From NCBI GenBank assembly GCA_020057295.1, contig JAGVGF010000005.1, positions 1 through 64,000 on the forward strand: 64,000 nt of DNA, in the 5' to 3' direction. Position numbers and translations under genes: made by a program. Positions 49,797 through 58,407 of this stretch are shown in pieces. Source of the stretch: an archaeon. Its GTDB lineage: Archaea > Nanobdellota > Nanobdellia > Woesearchaeales > UBA9642. A model generated the notes under the pieces. It was given only the letters and a program-made list of their open reading frames with translations, had not been told where the DNA came from and ran no database searches. Within the stretch, counting starts at the first letter, position 1. Every line of letters begins with the position of its first letter.

Positions 49797-50123
49797 CTAT
49801 CTCTGACTTCTAGCACGAAAATATTCTCCTGCAGTTAAAAATTTACAAACAGGACTCTTCTCGTTATATGAATTCATTATTTCTGCTGCCTTAGCAGTTC
49901 TGTCTTTAGAATGCGCGATCCTTACCTCGGTGCCCATATAATATCCGAATTGCAAGACACCGTATAGGCAAGCAGTCAAAAAAGTATATTTTACGCCTTT
50001 GCTAAAAACTCTCCATCCGAAATCTCCGATCTTTGTGTCTAACGAATTTACACTTGTCGAATCATTATTTTTAGACAAATCCAAAAAATCATCATCTATA
50101 TCCTCTAAATGTTGTTGTGTCAT
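49797..50123 (-). CDS. Hypothetical single-TM protein
   Basis: 108 aa. Acidic N-terminus (DIDDDFLDLSKNND), one probable membrane segment around residues 45-66 (YTFLTACLYGVLQFGYYMG), then a basic helical C-terminus. No family recognised. GGTGAAAAA precedes the ATG. Nine bases after the next gene's stop, so it is the second gene of a pair. Confidence 0.55.
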   Translation of the reverse strand: MTQQHLEDIDDDFLDLSKNNDSTSVNSLDTKIGDFGWRVFSKGVKYTFLTACLYGVLQFGYYMGTEVRIAHSKDRTAKAAEIMNSYNEKSPVCKFLTAGEYFRARSQR

Positions 50124-50132
50124 TTTTTCACC

Positions 50133-50870
50133 TTACCCCATTATTAATCTTCCAAGTAACCTATTTCTTGTATTGACAAATTCTAATGTATGAAGATCTG
50201 ATGGGAATGTAAATAATCCTCCATATTCATGTCCTGTAGTATATATTGTATCTCTTCCGAGTTGTCTTCCATATACGAATTCGAAATAGCCTTTTTGTCC
50301 AAAGTATGTATCATGTATTCTTGTAATATCTGATTTTCTTAGAAATCCTTTAGTAATCGCAACGTCATCACCATCTATGCATGCATGATCTAAATATTGA
50401 CTAATATTTTCTTTTGGTTGACTTAATTCTCTTTGATTGCATACTCCCGGCTTATGTAGTGTTTCTATAAACATTCTTCCATTTCCATCTGTTATTGCTG
50501 TTCCAACAAACCCGTTTCCAGGATTGAATATTTGTGTAGTTATCAAAAAGGAATAATGTTTCAACTGACTATAATGCATTCTAATCCATTTTTCTACTTC
50601 TTCAGGATTTGTAACGCCAAATAGGAAATCTTTTTTGAGTCCATTACGTGATGTTGGGTCAAATATAAATAAGCAAGGTTTGTTTTTTTGTATGAAAGAA
50701 TGTATTTTTGCAGTATCTCGTACTTCTTCTCCATAATACGTTTCCCACAGTACTGTTTCTAGACCGAGGCTTTTGATTTGTGAATATACTTCTGAAGTCG
50801 GTCTTCTAGTGTAAGGAATATATACTCCTCGAGCACCCAGTGCATCAACCCAATCTTGCGTATTAGCCAT
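50133..50870 (-). CDS. Hypothetical soluble protein
   Basis: About 245 aa. Mixed alpha/beta sequence with VDALGARGVYIPYTRRPTSEVY, FLFGVTNPEEVEKWI and GNGFVGTAITDGNGRMFIETLH. No motif could be assigned; there is no signal peptide or TM segment. Track start TTG 50891 is replaced by ATG 50870, which lies 25 nt from a minus-strand TATA (TTTTATATAT, 50891-50900). Confidence 0.55.
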   Translation of the reverse strand: MANTQDWVDALGARGVYIPYTRRPTSEVYSQIKSLGLETVLWETYYGEEVRDTAKIHSFIQKNKPCLFIFDPTSRNGLKKDFLFGVTNPEEVEKWIRMHYSQLKHYSFLITTQIFNPGNGFVGTAITDGNGRMFIETLHKPGVCNQRELSQPKENISQYLDHACIDGDDVAITKGFLRKSDITRIHDTYFGQKGYFEFVYGRQLGRDTIYTTGHEYGGLFTFPSDLHTLEFVNTRNRLLGRLIMG

Positions 50871-50950
50871 GCAATAGAAATTAAATAGCAATATATAAAA
50901 TTATTGTTTTGTATCTACTTTAAAATGAATATTGAACTAATATGATTTTG

Positions 50951-51778
50951 TTAATATTTCTTCACCAAGTATCCGACATAATTGTAAAGTATTTCGGCTA
51001 GCTCGAATGTTAATCCTTCTACAAATGTTTTTTGTTCTAACTTATTTCTGAATGTTCTTAGTACTGAATATGCTTTTTCGAAATCGTTTGAATAAAGGCA
51101 TTTAGAATATTCTGCACAATTTATAGCAATAGTATTTGCAAGTTTAGTGTCTTTTTTTATTCTTTTAGCAATTTGTACAAGTACGTCGCCTGCAGATTCT
51201 ATCGTCGAACATAATAGGAAATGTCTGTATGAGTCTTGCTGTGTATTATATTTGTTGATGAATCTGAAACAATAATATATATTTGTATCTAGTAATCTTT
51301 CTTGATCTTTAACATCTTCAATAGTTAATTTTCCTTTAGATAAATCCTCTACTGATAATGCTAACTGTCCAAACATGTGTCCTATTCTTCGCAATATTGA
51401 GGAAATATCTGATTCTGGAACTGCAATCATACTTCTAAGAATGGATTTTGTTGCAGTATGCTTTTCTAGAATCATTCCAATTAAAAATCTTGAATGATAC
51501 TGAATTATTGATGGATTATCGTGTGTTATTGATATGGAATCATATCCTGAAATATATGCGCCAAGTATTGTATGCCATATCATTGATCGCTCAAATCCGG
51601 TTACATTTAGAGATATTTCTGAATGCTTTGATAATGCTCCTGCAGAAACTATTATCGAGGAGTCTTTGATGTCTAAATTTACTGAGTTTCCTGCCTTTAG
51701 TCCTTTTTGTTGAATCCATTTGGCTGGAAGCGTTACTGTTAATGCGTCTCGCCCTTGTTTTACTAGCTTTCTCTCCAT
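50951..51778 (-). CDS. AbrB-PhoU fusion regulator
   Basis: About 275 aa. Residues 1-45 are a SpoVT/AbrB swapped-hairpin DNA-binding domain (ERKLVKQGRDALTVTLPAKWIQQKGLKAGNSVNLDI); the rest is a helical PhoU-like domain. Archaeal proteins of this layout are annotated as phosphate-uptake regulators. The ATG at 51778, after GGGGGTT, is preferred to TTG 51796. A palindrome in the upstream divergent region (51808-51836) would suit autoregulation. Confidence 0.8.
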   Translation of the reverse strand: MERKLVKQGRDALTVTLPAKWIQQKGLKAGNSVNLDIKDSSIIVSAGALSKHSEISLNVTGFERSMIWHTILGAYISGYDSISITHDNPSIIQYHSRFLIGMILEKHTATKSILRSMIAVPESDISSILRRIGHMFGQLALSVEDLSKGKLTIEDVKDQERLLDTNIYYCFRFINKYNTQQDSYRHFLLCSTIESAGDVLVQIAKRIKKDTKLANTIAINCAEYSKCLYSNDFEKAYSVLRTFRNKLEQKTFVEGLTFELAEILYNYVGYLVKKY

Positions 51779-51807
51779 AAAAATAACCCCCAACAATCAA
51801 TAAATGC

Positions 51808-51836
51808 CTATGTTATATAACTAATATAACACATAG
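51808..51836. promoter_or_regulatory. Imperfect palindrome between AbrB-PhoU and IMPase genes
   Basis: CTATGTTATAT and ATATAACACATAG pair as an inverted repeat with a two-base insertion (29 bp in all). It lies between the divergent starts and overlaps the minus-side TATA region. Probable operator, with the AbrB-PhoU product the nearest candidate binder. Confidence 0.45.
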
Positions 51837-51877
51837 AAATTATATATTTATATGTGTTTCGCTTATTTAGTATTGAG

Positions 51878-52771
51878 ATGAACAAAATGAAAACCTTAAC
51901 CGAAAAACAACTGGAAAAAATAATTCTAGACACGTGCTACGATGCAGGAAGATATGTTAAAGAAAGAGCATTCGGAGAGCTAGAAACACAATGGAAAAAG
52001 AAAGATGACCCTGTAACAAAACTAGATAGAGAAGCAGAACAAATCATAAGGAAAGCAATAACAAAACACATTGACGCAACAATCTATGGAGAAGAATATG
52101 GACAAAGCAGAGGAAAATCAGGAATCACGATTTATGTAGATCCTATAGACGGAACAAAATCTTTTGTAAAAAAAGAATTCTTTTCAAGCACAAGCATTGC
52201 AGCAGAGATAAATGGAGAAATAATGTTTGGATGCGTATACGACTTCATGAGAGGAATAATGTATTTCGCAAACAGAGAAGGTGCATTCATCACATACAAT
52301 GGAAAGACGTCAAAACTTCCAATGAAAGACATTCCAAAACTTAGCAAACCAGCAATCTACTTCAGAGATTCTGACGATGGTGAAAAAGATTTATCTGAAG
52401 AATTCGATGGACCTTACAATGTAAGAAAACAAATAGGATCAATCGCACTAACCATGGCACAATTAGCTTCTGGATCGTACAACGGAATGATATTATCTCC
52501 ACTAAAGCACGTAGGAACTCACGATATTGCAGCAGGATATTACATAATGAAGCAAGCAGGAGTATACATAACAAACTATAAACTCGAACCATTCGATCAC
52601 AAAAAACCATTAGAGGGAATAATAGCTCTCGATAAAAGAGTAAAGAAAGATGCTGTTGAAATAATAAAAGATAATACAGACCCTCAAAGAATCGCACAAC
52701 TTGAGAGAGAAAGAGAAGATTCTGTATTAAGAGCATATGCCGCTTGTGAAGAACGAAGGAGGTATGACTAA
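51878..52771 (+). CDS. Inositol monophosphatase family phosphatase
   Basis: About 297 aa. Metal and phosphate sites of the IMPase/FBPase/CysQ superfamily: KKDDPVTKLDREAEQII, IYGEEYG, DPIDGTKSF and, near the end, GTHDIAAGYYIMKQAG. Possible substrates are inositol phosphates, fructose-1,6-bisphosphate or PAP; not decidable here. Track start GTG 51854 is within the TATA-like TATATATTTATATG; ATG 51878 is about 30 nt from it. The next gene follows directly, with a GGAGGT inside this gene's last codons. Confidence 0.88.
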   Translation: MNKMKTLTEKQLEKIILDTCYDAGRYVKERAFGELETQWKKKDDPVTKLDREAEQIIRKAITKHIDATIYGEEYGQSRGKSGITIYVDPIDGTKSFVKKEFFSSTSIAAEINGEIMFGCVYDFMRGIMYFANREGAFITYNGKTSKLPMKDIPKLSKPAIYFRDSDDGEKDLSEEFDGPYNVRKQIGSIALTMAQLASGSYNGMILSPLKHVGTHDIAAGYYIMKQAGVYITNYKLEPFDHKKPLEGIIALDKRVKKDAVEIIKDNTDPQRIAQLEREREDSVLRAYAACEERRRYD

Positions 52772-53401
52772 ATGGGAAATACGATATATTTGATAAGACA
52801 TGGAGAAAGCCACCACAATAAGTACACAATGCATCTTGTTGGAGGACATCAAGAAGACAGTCCGTTAACAGAACTTGGAGAAAAACAAGCAGAAGCTCTT
52901 GGAAAGAGATTACAAACTGAAGGAATTGCATTTGATAGAATATATGCATCGACAATGAAGCGTGCAAGTAGCACTGCAGATATTGCATGTAAACAGCAAG
53001 GAATTCCACTTGAAAGAATAATTCGTACAGACAGGATTGTGGAATTAAATCATGGAAATGTAAATGGAAGATTAAGATCTGAAATATACACTCCAGAACT
53101 GAAAAAATATCTTGATGAAAACTCGTGGGAATTTAAAATGGAAGGCGGAGAGTCACAGCGAGGAGTTGCAGATAGAATGTATTCAGTAGTTGAAGAAATA
53201 CTTTCTGAAAACATACCAACAGCAGCAATATTCACTCACGGTACAGCAACTAAATGTTTGCTTAGAAAAATTTTAGAATTTAATCCAAAACATATTTACA
53301 GAACATACATCGATAACACATCAATAACAGAACTAAAATATGATAATGAAGGATGGCATCTAGTAAGATTAAACGACATAAATCATCTGAGAAATTTATA
53401 G
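52772..53401 (+). CDS. Histidine phosphatase (phosphoglycerate mutase-like)
   Basis: 209 aa. Catalytic IYLIRHGESHHN (R-H-G), DSPLTELGEKQAEALG, YASTMKRASSTADI and the second His in IFTHGTATKCLL. The family includes cofactor-dependent PGM and many small-molecule phosphatases; the short length and IMPase partner favour a metabolite phosphatase. Shine-Dalgarno GGAGGTATGAC overlaps the end of the IMPase gene, so the two are translated together. Confidence 0.9.
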   Translation: MGNTIYLIRHGESHHNKYTMHLVGGHQEDSPLTELGEKQAEALGKRLQTEGIAFDRIYASTMKRASSTADIACKQQGIPLERIIRTDRIVELNHGNVNGRLRSEIYTPELKKYLDENSWEFKMEGGESQRGVADRMYSVVEEILSENIPTAAIFTHGTATKCLLRKILEFNPKHIYRTYIDNTSITELKYDNEGWHLVRLNDINHLRNL

Positions 53402-53462
53402 AATTGGAAAAGGAAAATTATAAAAAGAAAAAAAGAAAATAAAAAAAACTAAAAAAATTATT

Positions 53463-54509
53463 TTATTTCTTTCCAGAAACATACTTGAACAACTGATTAT
53501 CTTTGTCAAGAACCAATGTTGCACCCTTTGCATTATCTCTCATGACTTCTAGGCTTTTGGTGAAAGAGTAGAATTCTGGGTCGAGACTATATGTTTGCGC
53601 ATATATTCTGGTTGCTGTAGCATCTGCCTTACCCTTAATTTCTTCAGCTTTCTTGTAAGCTTCAGAAGTTATGCTCTGAAGTTCACGATTCTTCTCTCCC
53701 ATTATTTTTTGGTATTCACCATCTCCTTCTGAAAGATATTTCTGTGTTATCCTATTCCTTTCAGCAATCATTCTAGATTCTACACTTGCTTTTACTTGGT
53801 CAACATACACTATCCTTTTTATAAGGAAGTCTGTTACTGTAATTCCGTATGTTGCACATTGGTTGTTTACTTGAGCAGTTATGCTAGATACTAATTTTTC
53901 TCTACCATCATAGATTTGGTCTACTGCTACAGTACTCTCAAGTTCCTTGTCTGTTACAAGCATTTTTCTATTACTGCTTCGAATACTTTCTATCGCATCA
54001 CGCTTACTGATTTGCTCTCTGACAATTCCATCAACAACATCATCAAGTTTTCCGTGTCCTCTTGACTCATCACCACTTAGTGTTGCTAAGTAGATGAACG
54101 GATTATGGATATGCCATCTTGCAGTTCCATCTACAAAAAGATATTTTTTATCTTTTGTCGGAACTTGTTCTGGTGCACCATCCCATTCAAGCATTCTATG
54201 GTCGAAGTAGTGTACTGACTGCCATGGCATCTTTACTTTTAACCCTGCACCACTTTCATCAACGACAGGCATAGATACATTTTCTTTCAATACATAGTCT
54301 TGTATCTGTCTTTTTACTTGTGCATTGATTGAGTCTCTGTCTGCAGTGTTTGTCGCTATCGGATTTAATACTACTTCTACAGGTTTACCGAATGATGTTA
54401 TTACAGCTTGTTCCGTCTGATCAAGTCTATACAAAGTACTATTTGCAATTACTAGTGCAGATAATCCTATCGCTGTATTTCTGATTAGTTTCTTTATCAT
54501 GTTACTCAT
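53463..54509 (-). CDS. hflC: SPFH/Band 7 protein, HflC-like
   Basis: 348 aa. N-terminal membrane anchor (residues ~8-25), then the Band 7 domain: RLDQTEQAVITSFGKPVEV, GAGLKVKMPWQSVHYFDHRMLEWDG, VDGTARWHIHNPFIYLATLSG and the helical REQISKRDAIESIRSSNRK part, then a coiled-coil EKNRELQSITSEAYKKAEEIKGKADATATRIYAQ region. HflC and HflK form a membrane cage around FtsH in bacteria. Overlaps hflK by ATGA. HflKC is unusual in archaea. Confidence 0.87.
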   Translation of the reverse strand: MSNMIKKLIRNTAIGLSALVIANSTLYRLDQTEQAVITSFGKPVEVVLNPIATNTADRDSINAQVKRQIQDYVLKENVSMPVVDESGAGLKVKMPWQSVHYFDHRMLEWDGAPEQVPTKDKKYLFVDGTARWHIHNPFIYLATLSGDESRGHGKLDDVVDGIVREQISKRDAIESIRSSNRKMLVTDKELESTVAVDQIYDGREKLVSSITAQVNNQCATYGITVTDFLIKRIVYVDQVKASVESRMIAERNRITQKYLSEGDGEYQKIMGEKNRELQSITSEAYKKAEEIKGKADATATRIYAQTYSLDPEFYSFTKSLEVMRDNAKGATLVLDKDNQLFKYVSGKK

Positions 54510-55663
54510 TTTGCACCTCCATCAAGGTCTAACTTTTTCAAAAGTAGACTCGAATTACCGTTGCCTTGTTCCAGATAGAATATCTGTTTGGAATTTTTCA
54601 AAATGTCCGGCATCGCTTCTAAGTACATTCTGTTTCTTGTTACTGCTGGTGCGTTCTTGTATTCTGCATAGATTTGTCTAAATCTTGCAACATCACCTTG
54701 TGCATTGTTGACTCTTTGTGAAGCATATCCTTCTGCATTTTGTATTGTTGCTAATGCATCTCCTCGAGCTTTTGGTATTTCCTTGTTGTATTGCTCCATA
54801 GCATTGTTGATTTTTTGTTGTTTCTCTTGCATTGCACTGTTTACTGCATTAAATGATGGTCTTACTCCTTCTGGAGGATTGCTAGACTGCAATTGTACAA
54901 GAACTACTTCTAATCCTGTATTGTACATTCGAAGTTTATCTTGTAGTTTTTTCTTGACATCTATTTCTATGTCTGCTCTTCCTGTTGTAAGAATTTCATC
55001 AATGCTTGCATCTCCAACAACTACTCTTGTTACTGCTTCAGATACATCTCTCAATGTCTTTTTTGCATTTCTTATGTTGAAACTATACGCTACAGGATCG
55101 CTTATCTTGTATTGTACAATCCATTCAACATCTGCCATGTTTAAATCTCCAGACAACATCAAATATTCTCCACGCAATATTGACCTGGCTTTCTCTGCTA
55201 AGTCTCCATCTGTAGAAAGTCCTTCTCCTTCGATAATTTCTTGAAGTTGGTCTTTTGATGCTGTTCCAGAATTTATTTCTGACACTCCAAGATATTCTGA
55301 TTTCACGCCAGGCTTTACTGATCTGAATCCGAATGATTCAGTAAATATTGCCTGATTCTGCACTTCATTTACGCTTTCAACCATTGGTATTAGAAAGTGT
55401 AATCCTGGTTTTGTTGTTCCTGAATATCTGCCGAATGTTTTTTCTATTCCTACACTATCGTTTGGTATTGTATAACAGCTTGCCATTGTTGTCATCAATA
55501 ATCCTGCTGTTGCTACACCAACTTTTACTTTCCTACTATATTTTTCCCAAAAATCTCTTAACATATACTCAGCACTATCTGAGTCTAGGTTGTTACGCCA
55601 ATCATCAGGCTTGGGATCGCTTGATGGTGGAGTCTCATCCATGTTCGTTGTTTTTCTTACCAT
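54506..55663 (-). CDS. hflK: SPFH/Band 7 protein, HflK-like
   Basis: About 385 aa. A polar N-terminal region is followed by a membrane helix (~50-68, VGVATAGLLMTTMASC) and Band 7: IPNDSVGIEKTFGRYSGTTKPGLHFLIPMVESVNEV, VEWIVQYKISDPVAYSFNIRNAKKTLRDVSEAVTRVVVG, and VVLVQLQSSNPPEGVRPSFNAVNSAMQEKQQ, a HflK hallmark. The ATG at 55663 with GGAGCGTGA upstream is preferred to GTG 55672. No ftsH is in the window. Confidence 0.88.
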   Translation of the reverse strand: MVRKTTNMDETPPSSDPKPDDWRNNLDSDSAEYMLRDFWEKYSRKVKVGVATAGLLMTTMASCYTIPNDSVGIEKTFGRYSGTTKPGLHFLIPMVESVNEVQNQAIFTESFGFRSVKPGVKSEYLGVSEINSGTASKDQLQEIIEGEGLSTDGDLAEKARSILRGEYLMLSGDLNMADVEWIVQYKISDPVAYSFNIRNAKKTLRDVSEAVTRVVVGDASIDEILTTGRADIEIDVKKKLQDKLRMYNTGLEVVLVQLQSSNPPEGVRPSFNAVNSAMQEKQQKINNAMEQYNKEIPKARGDALATIQNAEGYASQRVNNAQGDVARFRQIYAEYKNAPAVTRNRMYLEAMPDILKNSKQIFYLEQGNGNSSLLLKKLDLDGGAK

Positions 55664-55827
55664 TGTATTCACGCTCCAATATTTTTCTATCTAATCCTAA
55701 CTCGCCCCTAATTTCGATTCAATGCTTGTTGCACCCCCATCGACATAGCTATCGCTACATCGAACAATTATTTCACAAAAAAATTAAAAAATAAAGTTTA
55801 TAAGTTTAATTTATGGAAAAACTAAAA

Positions 55828-56130
55828 CTATTTTGTCGATGCATATTTTAGCATCAAAGTATCATTTGTTAATTTGGTTACATCATACTTCGAATTTCCA
55901 AAATATACTCCATCTACTGGTGCTATTTGTTGTGTATCAGTTCCGTTTTTACCTCTGATAGTTATTGATAAAGTACTATCGCTATTCAGACCAAGATATC
56001 TTGTAGGATAATGTTCTACGAATTCTGTTTCTCCTTTTACTAAAGTGTATTCTGGATTCTTATCACAGCTTGTTAATCCAAGCGATAACCCTAAAACTAT
56101 CATTCCTAATGTTTTCCTTATAGTATTCAT
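55828..56130 (-). CDS. Small lipoprotein
   Basis: About 100 aa. Signal peptide with lipobox LTSC (MNTIRKTLGMIVLGLSLGLTSCDKN) and a 75-aa beta-rich mature part. Start at ATG 56130 after GGAGGGATT; the track adds five codons from that site. Lies between the beta-rich secreted protein and hflK on the same strand; function unknown. The signal style (SCDKN) is Bacteroidota-like. Confidence 0.65.
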   Translation of the reverse strand: MNTIRKTLGMIVLGLSLGLTSCDKNPEYTLVKGETEFVEHYPTRYLGLNSDSTLSITIRGKNGTDTQQIAPVDGVYFGNSKYDVTKLTNDTLMLKYASTK

Positions 56131-56160
56131 TTCAATCCCTCCCATATTTTCCGATTAGTT

Positions 56161-57204
56161 TTATAACTCCTTATTTAGTGTTAGATATCCGTCGACATTT
56201 TTTGTTCGTCCGTTGTAATTCACTTCTACCGATCCTTTTATTCCGCTAACGTTGAATTTATTGTAGTAGCTGGCGTAAACTCCTGTCTTTTTTGATGAAG
56301 ATTCAGATTCTGTTCCTATTCCTAGATATCCTAAAGTTGTTTTTATTCCTGGAAGTATTTTTGTTGTTGTGTTATTGTTGTTTTTTGTTACATCAAATCC
56401 TAGAGTGTAATCTCCTCTTGTTTGAGGGGGATTTAGATGAATGCTAAAGAACTGAGGCACAGTAAACAATTTAGTGATATTTGTTTGTGATTCTGCACTG
56501 TAAAATTTTTCATCTACATTTTCTGCAGCAGTTCTTGTTTTTATTTGCCAACTTCCATTATTGTTGTGTTTATACCATGTGAATTGTCCAAAATCTTTCG
56601 TATTTATTCCTGTAAATAATTGTTTAGCTGTTGGGAGATAGCTGACACTTGCGAACAACTTGTTTGTATGCATTGCAGTCCATCCATAGTAGCTGTTTTT
56701 TGTTTCGTTGTTCAATGGATCTTTTGTAACAAGTGCTCCTTCAAGACTTGCTTTTATTCCGTATGTTAACGGAATATTTTCTACTGTTCCTATTGCAAAT
56801 TGTCTTGGAATGCTTGTTTTTCTAAGGCTTGATCCTGCTTCTAAGCTGTAAGTAATGTTGTTATGATTTACGGTGCTCATTAAATCTAGGAACAATTCAT
56901 CTTTTCCATCAAAGTTTCCAGCATTTACAAGAATCCCTGTTATTGCAAGATTTTCTTTTTTTATGATATCAGTTAATGATAACATACTTACATCTGTCGT
57001 GTTAGATTCATGTTTTAACGTAACTTTTCCTACGTCTAGGCTTGTCATATGCATAGGCACTCCAGAAGGTGTTATACTTGTCTGTGTTGCTACTGATGTT
57101 TGTATTCTATTTTCTGCAACACCAGAAGTTTGTGCAGTTAATCCTGTATTTAACGCATATAGCATAGCTATTGATGTTATTATATTTCTAGCAATATTTT
57201 TCAT
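56161..57204 (-). CDS. Secreted beta-rich protein (possible beta-barrel)
   Basis: About 347 aa. Signal peptide MKNIARNIITSIAMLYALNTGLTAQ-TS. The mature protein alternates polar and hydrophobic residues in short strands with turns (GIKGSVEVNYNGRTKNVDGY), and ends in a strand (YLTLNKEL), a pattern like outer-membrane beta-barrels, though an archaeal cell has no bacterial outer membrane. No cysteine is obvious. ATG 57204 follows GGGGCGTGAATACT and is preferred to 57231. Shares the GCGTGAATAC start context with hflK. Confidence 0.55.
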   Translation of the reverse strand: MKNIARNIITSIAMLYALNTGLTAQTSGVAENRIQTSVATQTSITPSGVPMHMTSLDVGKVTLKHESNTTDVSMLSLTDIIKKENLAITGILVNAGNFDGKDELFLDLMSTVNHNNITYSLEAGSSLRKTSIPRQFAIGTVENIPLTYGIKASLEGALVTKDPLNNETKNSYYGWTAMHTNKLFASVSYLPTAKQLFTGINTKDFGQFTWYKHNNNGSWQIKTRTAAENVDEKFYSAESQTNITKLFTVPQFFSIHLNPPQTRGDYTLGFDVTKNNNNTTTKILPGIKTTLGYLGIGTESESSSKKTGVYASYYNKFNVSGIKGSVEVNYNGRTKNVDGYLTLNKEL

Positions 57205-57350
57205 AGTATTCACGCCCCTTGATTGACGCATTTTTGCGTCTTATTTTTCCGTTAATCCCTTTTTGCCCTTTTGTTACTATTTTCTAATAGTAGAATAGAT
57301 AGACAAATATATCAAATATCTGTGCTTATTTTGGTGCAAAAAAGAAATAT

Positions 57351-57360
57351 TTTTATATAA
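57351..57360 (+). promoter_or_regulatory. TATA box of the first Lrp-like regulator
   Basis: TTTTATATAA is centred 26 nt before the ATG at 57382, so the message is leaderless. A second TATA-like box, GATATATTTG on the minus strand near 57308-57317, probably serves the divergent beta-rich gene. Confidence 0.5.
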
Positions 57361-57381
57361 AATGTAAATAATGACTCAAAT

Positions 57382-58392
57382 ATGACTGAACTTGACTTAA
57401 AAGATAGAAAAATCCTTTATGAATTAGATAAGAATTGCCGTCAATCTAATAGTCAAATAGCAAAGAAAGTAAGATTGAGTAAAAACGCTGTGCGATACCG
57501 CATAGACAGGATGATTCAGAAAGGGATAATCAAGAAATTTCATACATTAATTAACATCGGAAAACTAGGATATACTGGCTTTCGAATATATGTTAATCTA
57601 AAAAACACTACATCAAAAATAGAAGAGGAAATAATACAATTCTTAAGAAACAGGTCTGAAGTAGTATGGATTGCAAGTCTTGAAGGAGAATATAATCTTG
57701 GGATGTTAATAGTTGCAAAAAATATACGGGAAATAGATAATGTGTGGAATCATTTAATAGAAAACTATATTAATTATTTCTATGAACGTGCACTATCTAT
57801 TGTTGTAAAATCTAGCTATTTTTCTATGGGATATATTATCGATAAAGAACGTAGCGATTATAAGATTACTACAACAACTCTTCCAGATGATAGTATAGAT
57901 AAGATAGACAAGCATATAGTGCAGATGCTTGCCGAAAATGCTAATATATCAATTGTAGAAATAGCAAATCATCTTGATTATAGTTCTAAAACTATAATTG
58001 AAAGAATAAAAAGACTTGAAAAGAAGGGAGTTATTGTTGCATACAAGGCGTTTATAGACTACGAAAAACTAGACTATCAACATTATAAGATAAGTTTCAT
58101 TCTTTCAAAGGTTAGTAAGGAAAAGGAAATGATATTTAGGGAATTCACTAAACAACACCCAAATATTGTAAATTATGAAAAACACATTGGTGGAGGAGAT
58201 GTAGAAATAGATATACATGTTAAAAACCACAGTCATCTTCGAAGAATATTAAGTGAGATTCGAGATAAATTTTCAGACATATTATACGATCACACAATAC
58301 TACAAGTGTATGAAGAACATAAAAATACATATTTCATTTCAGATGAACACAAATTAAGAGATAAAAAAAATTCAGTAGATAAGAAAAAATAA
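57382..58392 (+). CDS. Lrp/AsnC-type regulator, two-unit (A)
   Basis: 336 aa made of two Lrp-like units. Each has a winged-helix: LKDRKILYELDKNCRQSNSQIAKKVRLSKNAVRYRIDRMIQKGII (~5-50) and IDKHIVQMLAENANISIVEIANHLDYSSKTIIERIKRLEKKGVI (~172-216), each followed by a RAM-like ferredoxin domain. Tandem Lrp proteins are found in archaea. A paralogue lies at 59926-60927. Confidence 0.82.
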   Translation: MTELDLKDRKILYELDKNCRQSNSQIAKKVRLSKNAVRYRIDRMIQKGIIKKFHTLINIGKLGYTGFRIYVNLKNTTSKIEEEIIQFLRNRSEVVWIASLEGEYNLGMLIVAKNIREIDNVWNHLIENYINYFYERALSIVVKSSYFSMGYIIDKERSDYKITTTTLPDDSIDKIDKHIVQMLAENANISIVEIANHLDYSSKTIIERIKRLEKKGVIVAYKAFIDYEKLDYQHYKISFILSKVSKEKEMIFREFTKQHPNIVNYEKHIGGGDVEIDIHVKNHSHLRRILSEIRDKFSDILYDHTILQVYEEHKNTYFISDEHKLRDKKNSVDKKK

Positions 58393-58407
58393 TTCTATAT
58401 TTATTCT

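Noticed and set aside
52362-53009. 215-aa minus-strand ORF opposite the IMPase/histidine phosphatase genes
   Set aside because: Leu/Cys/Phe-rich shadow translation of two clearly real plus-strand genes; no motif and no promoter.
55709-55757. Short minus-strand frame (FDVAIAMSMGVQQALNRN) in the hflK leader
   Set aside because: Only about 18 codons and no ribosome-binding site; could be a leader peptide but support is too weak.
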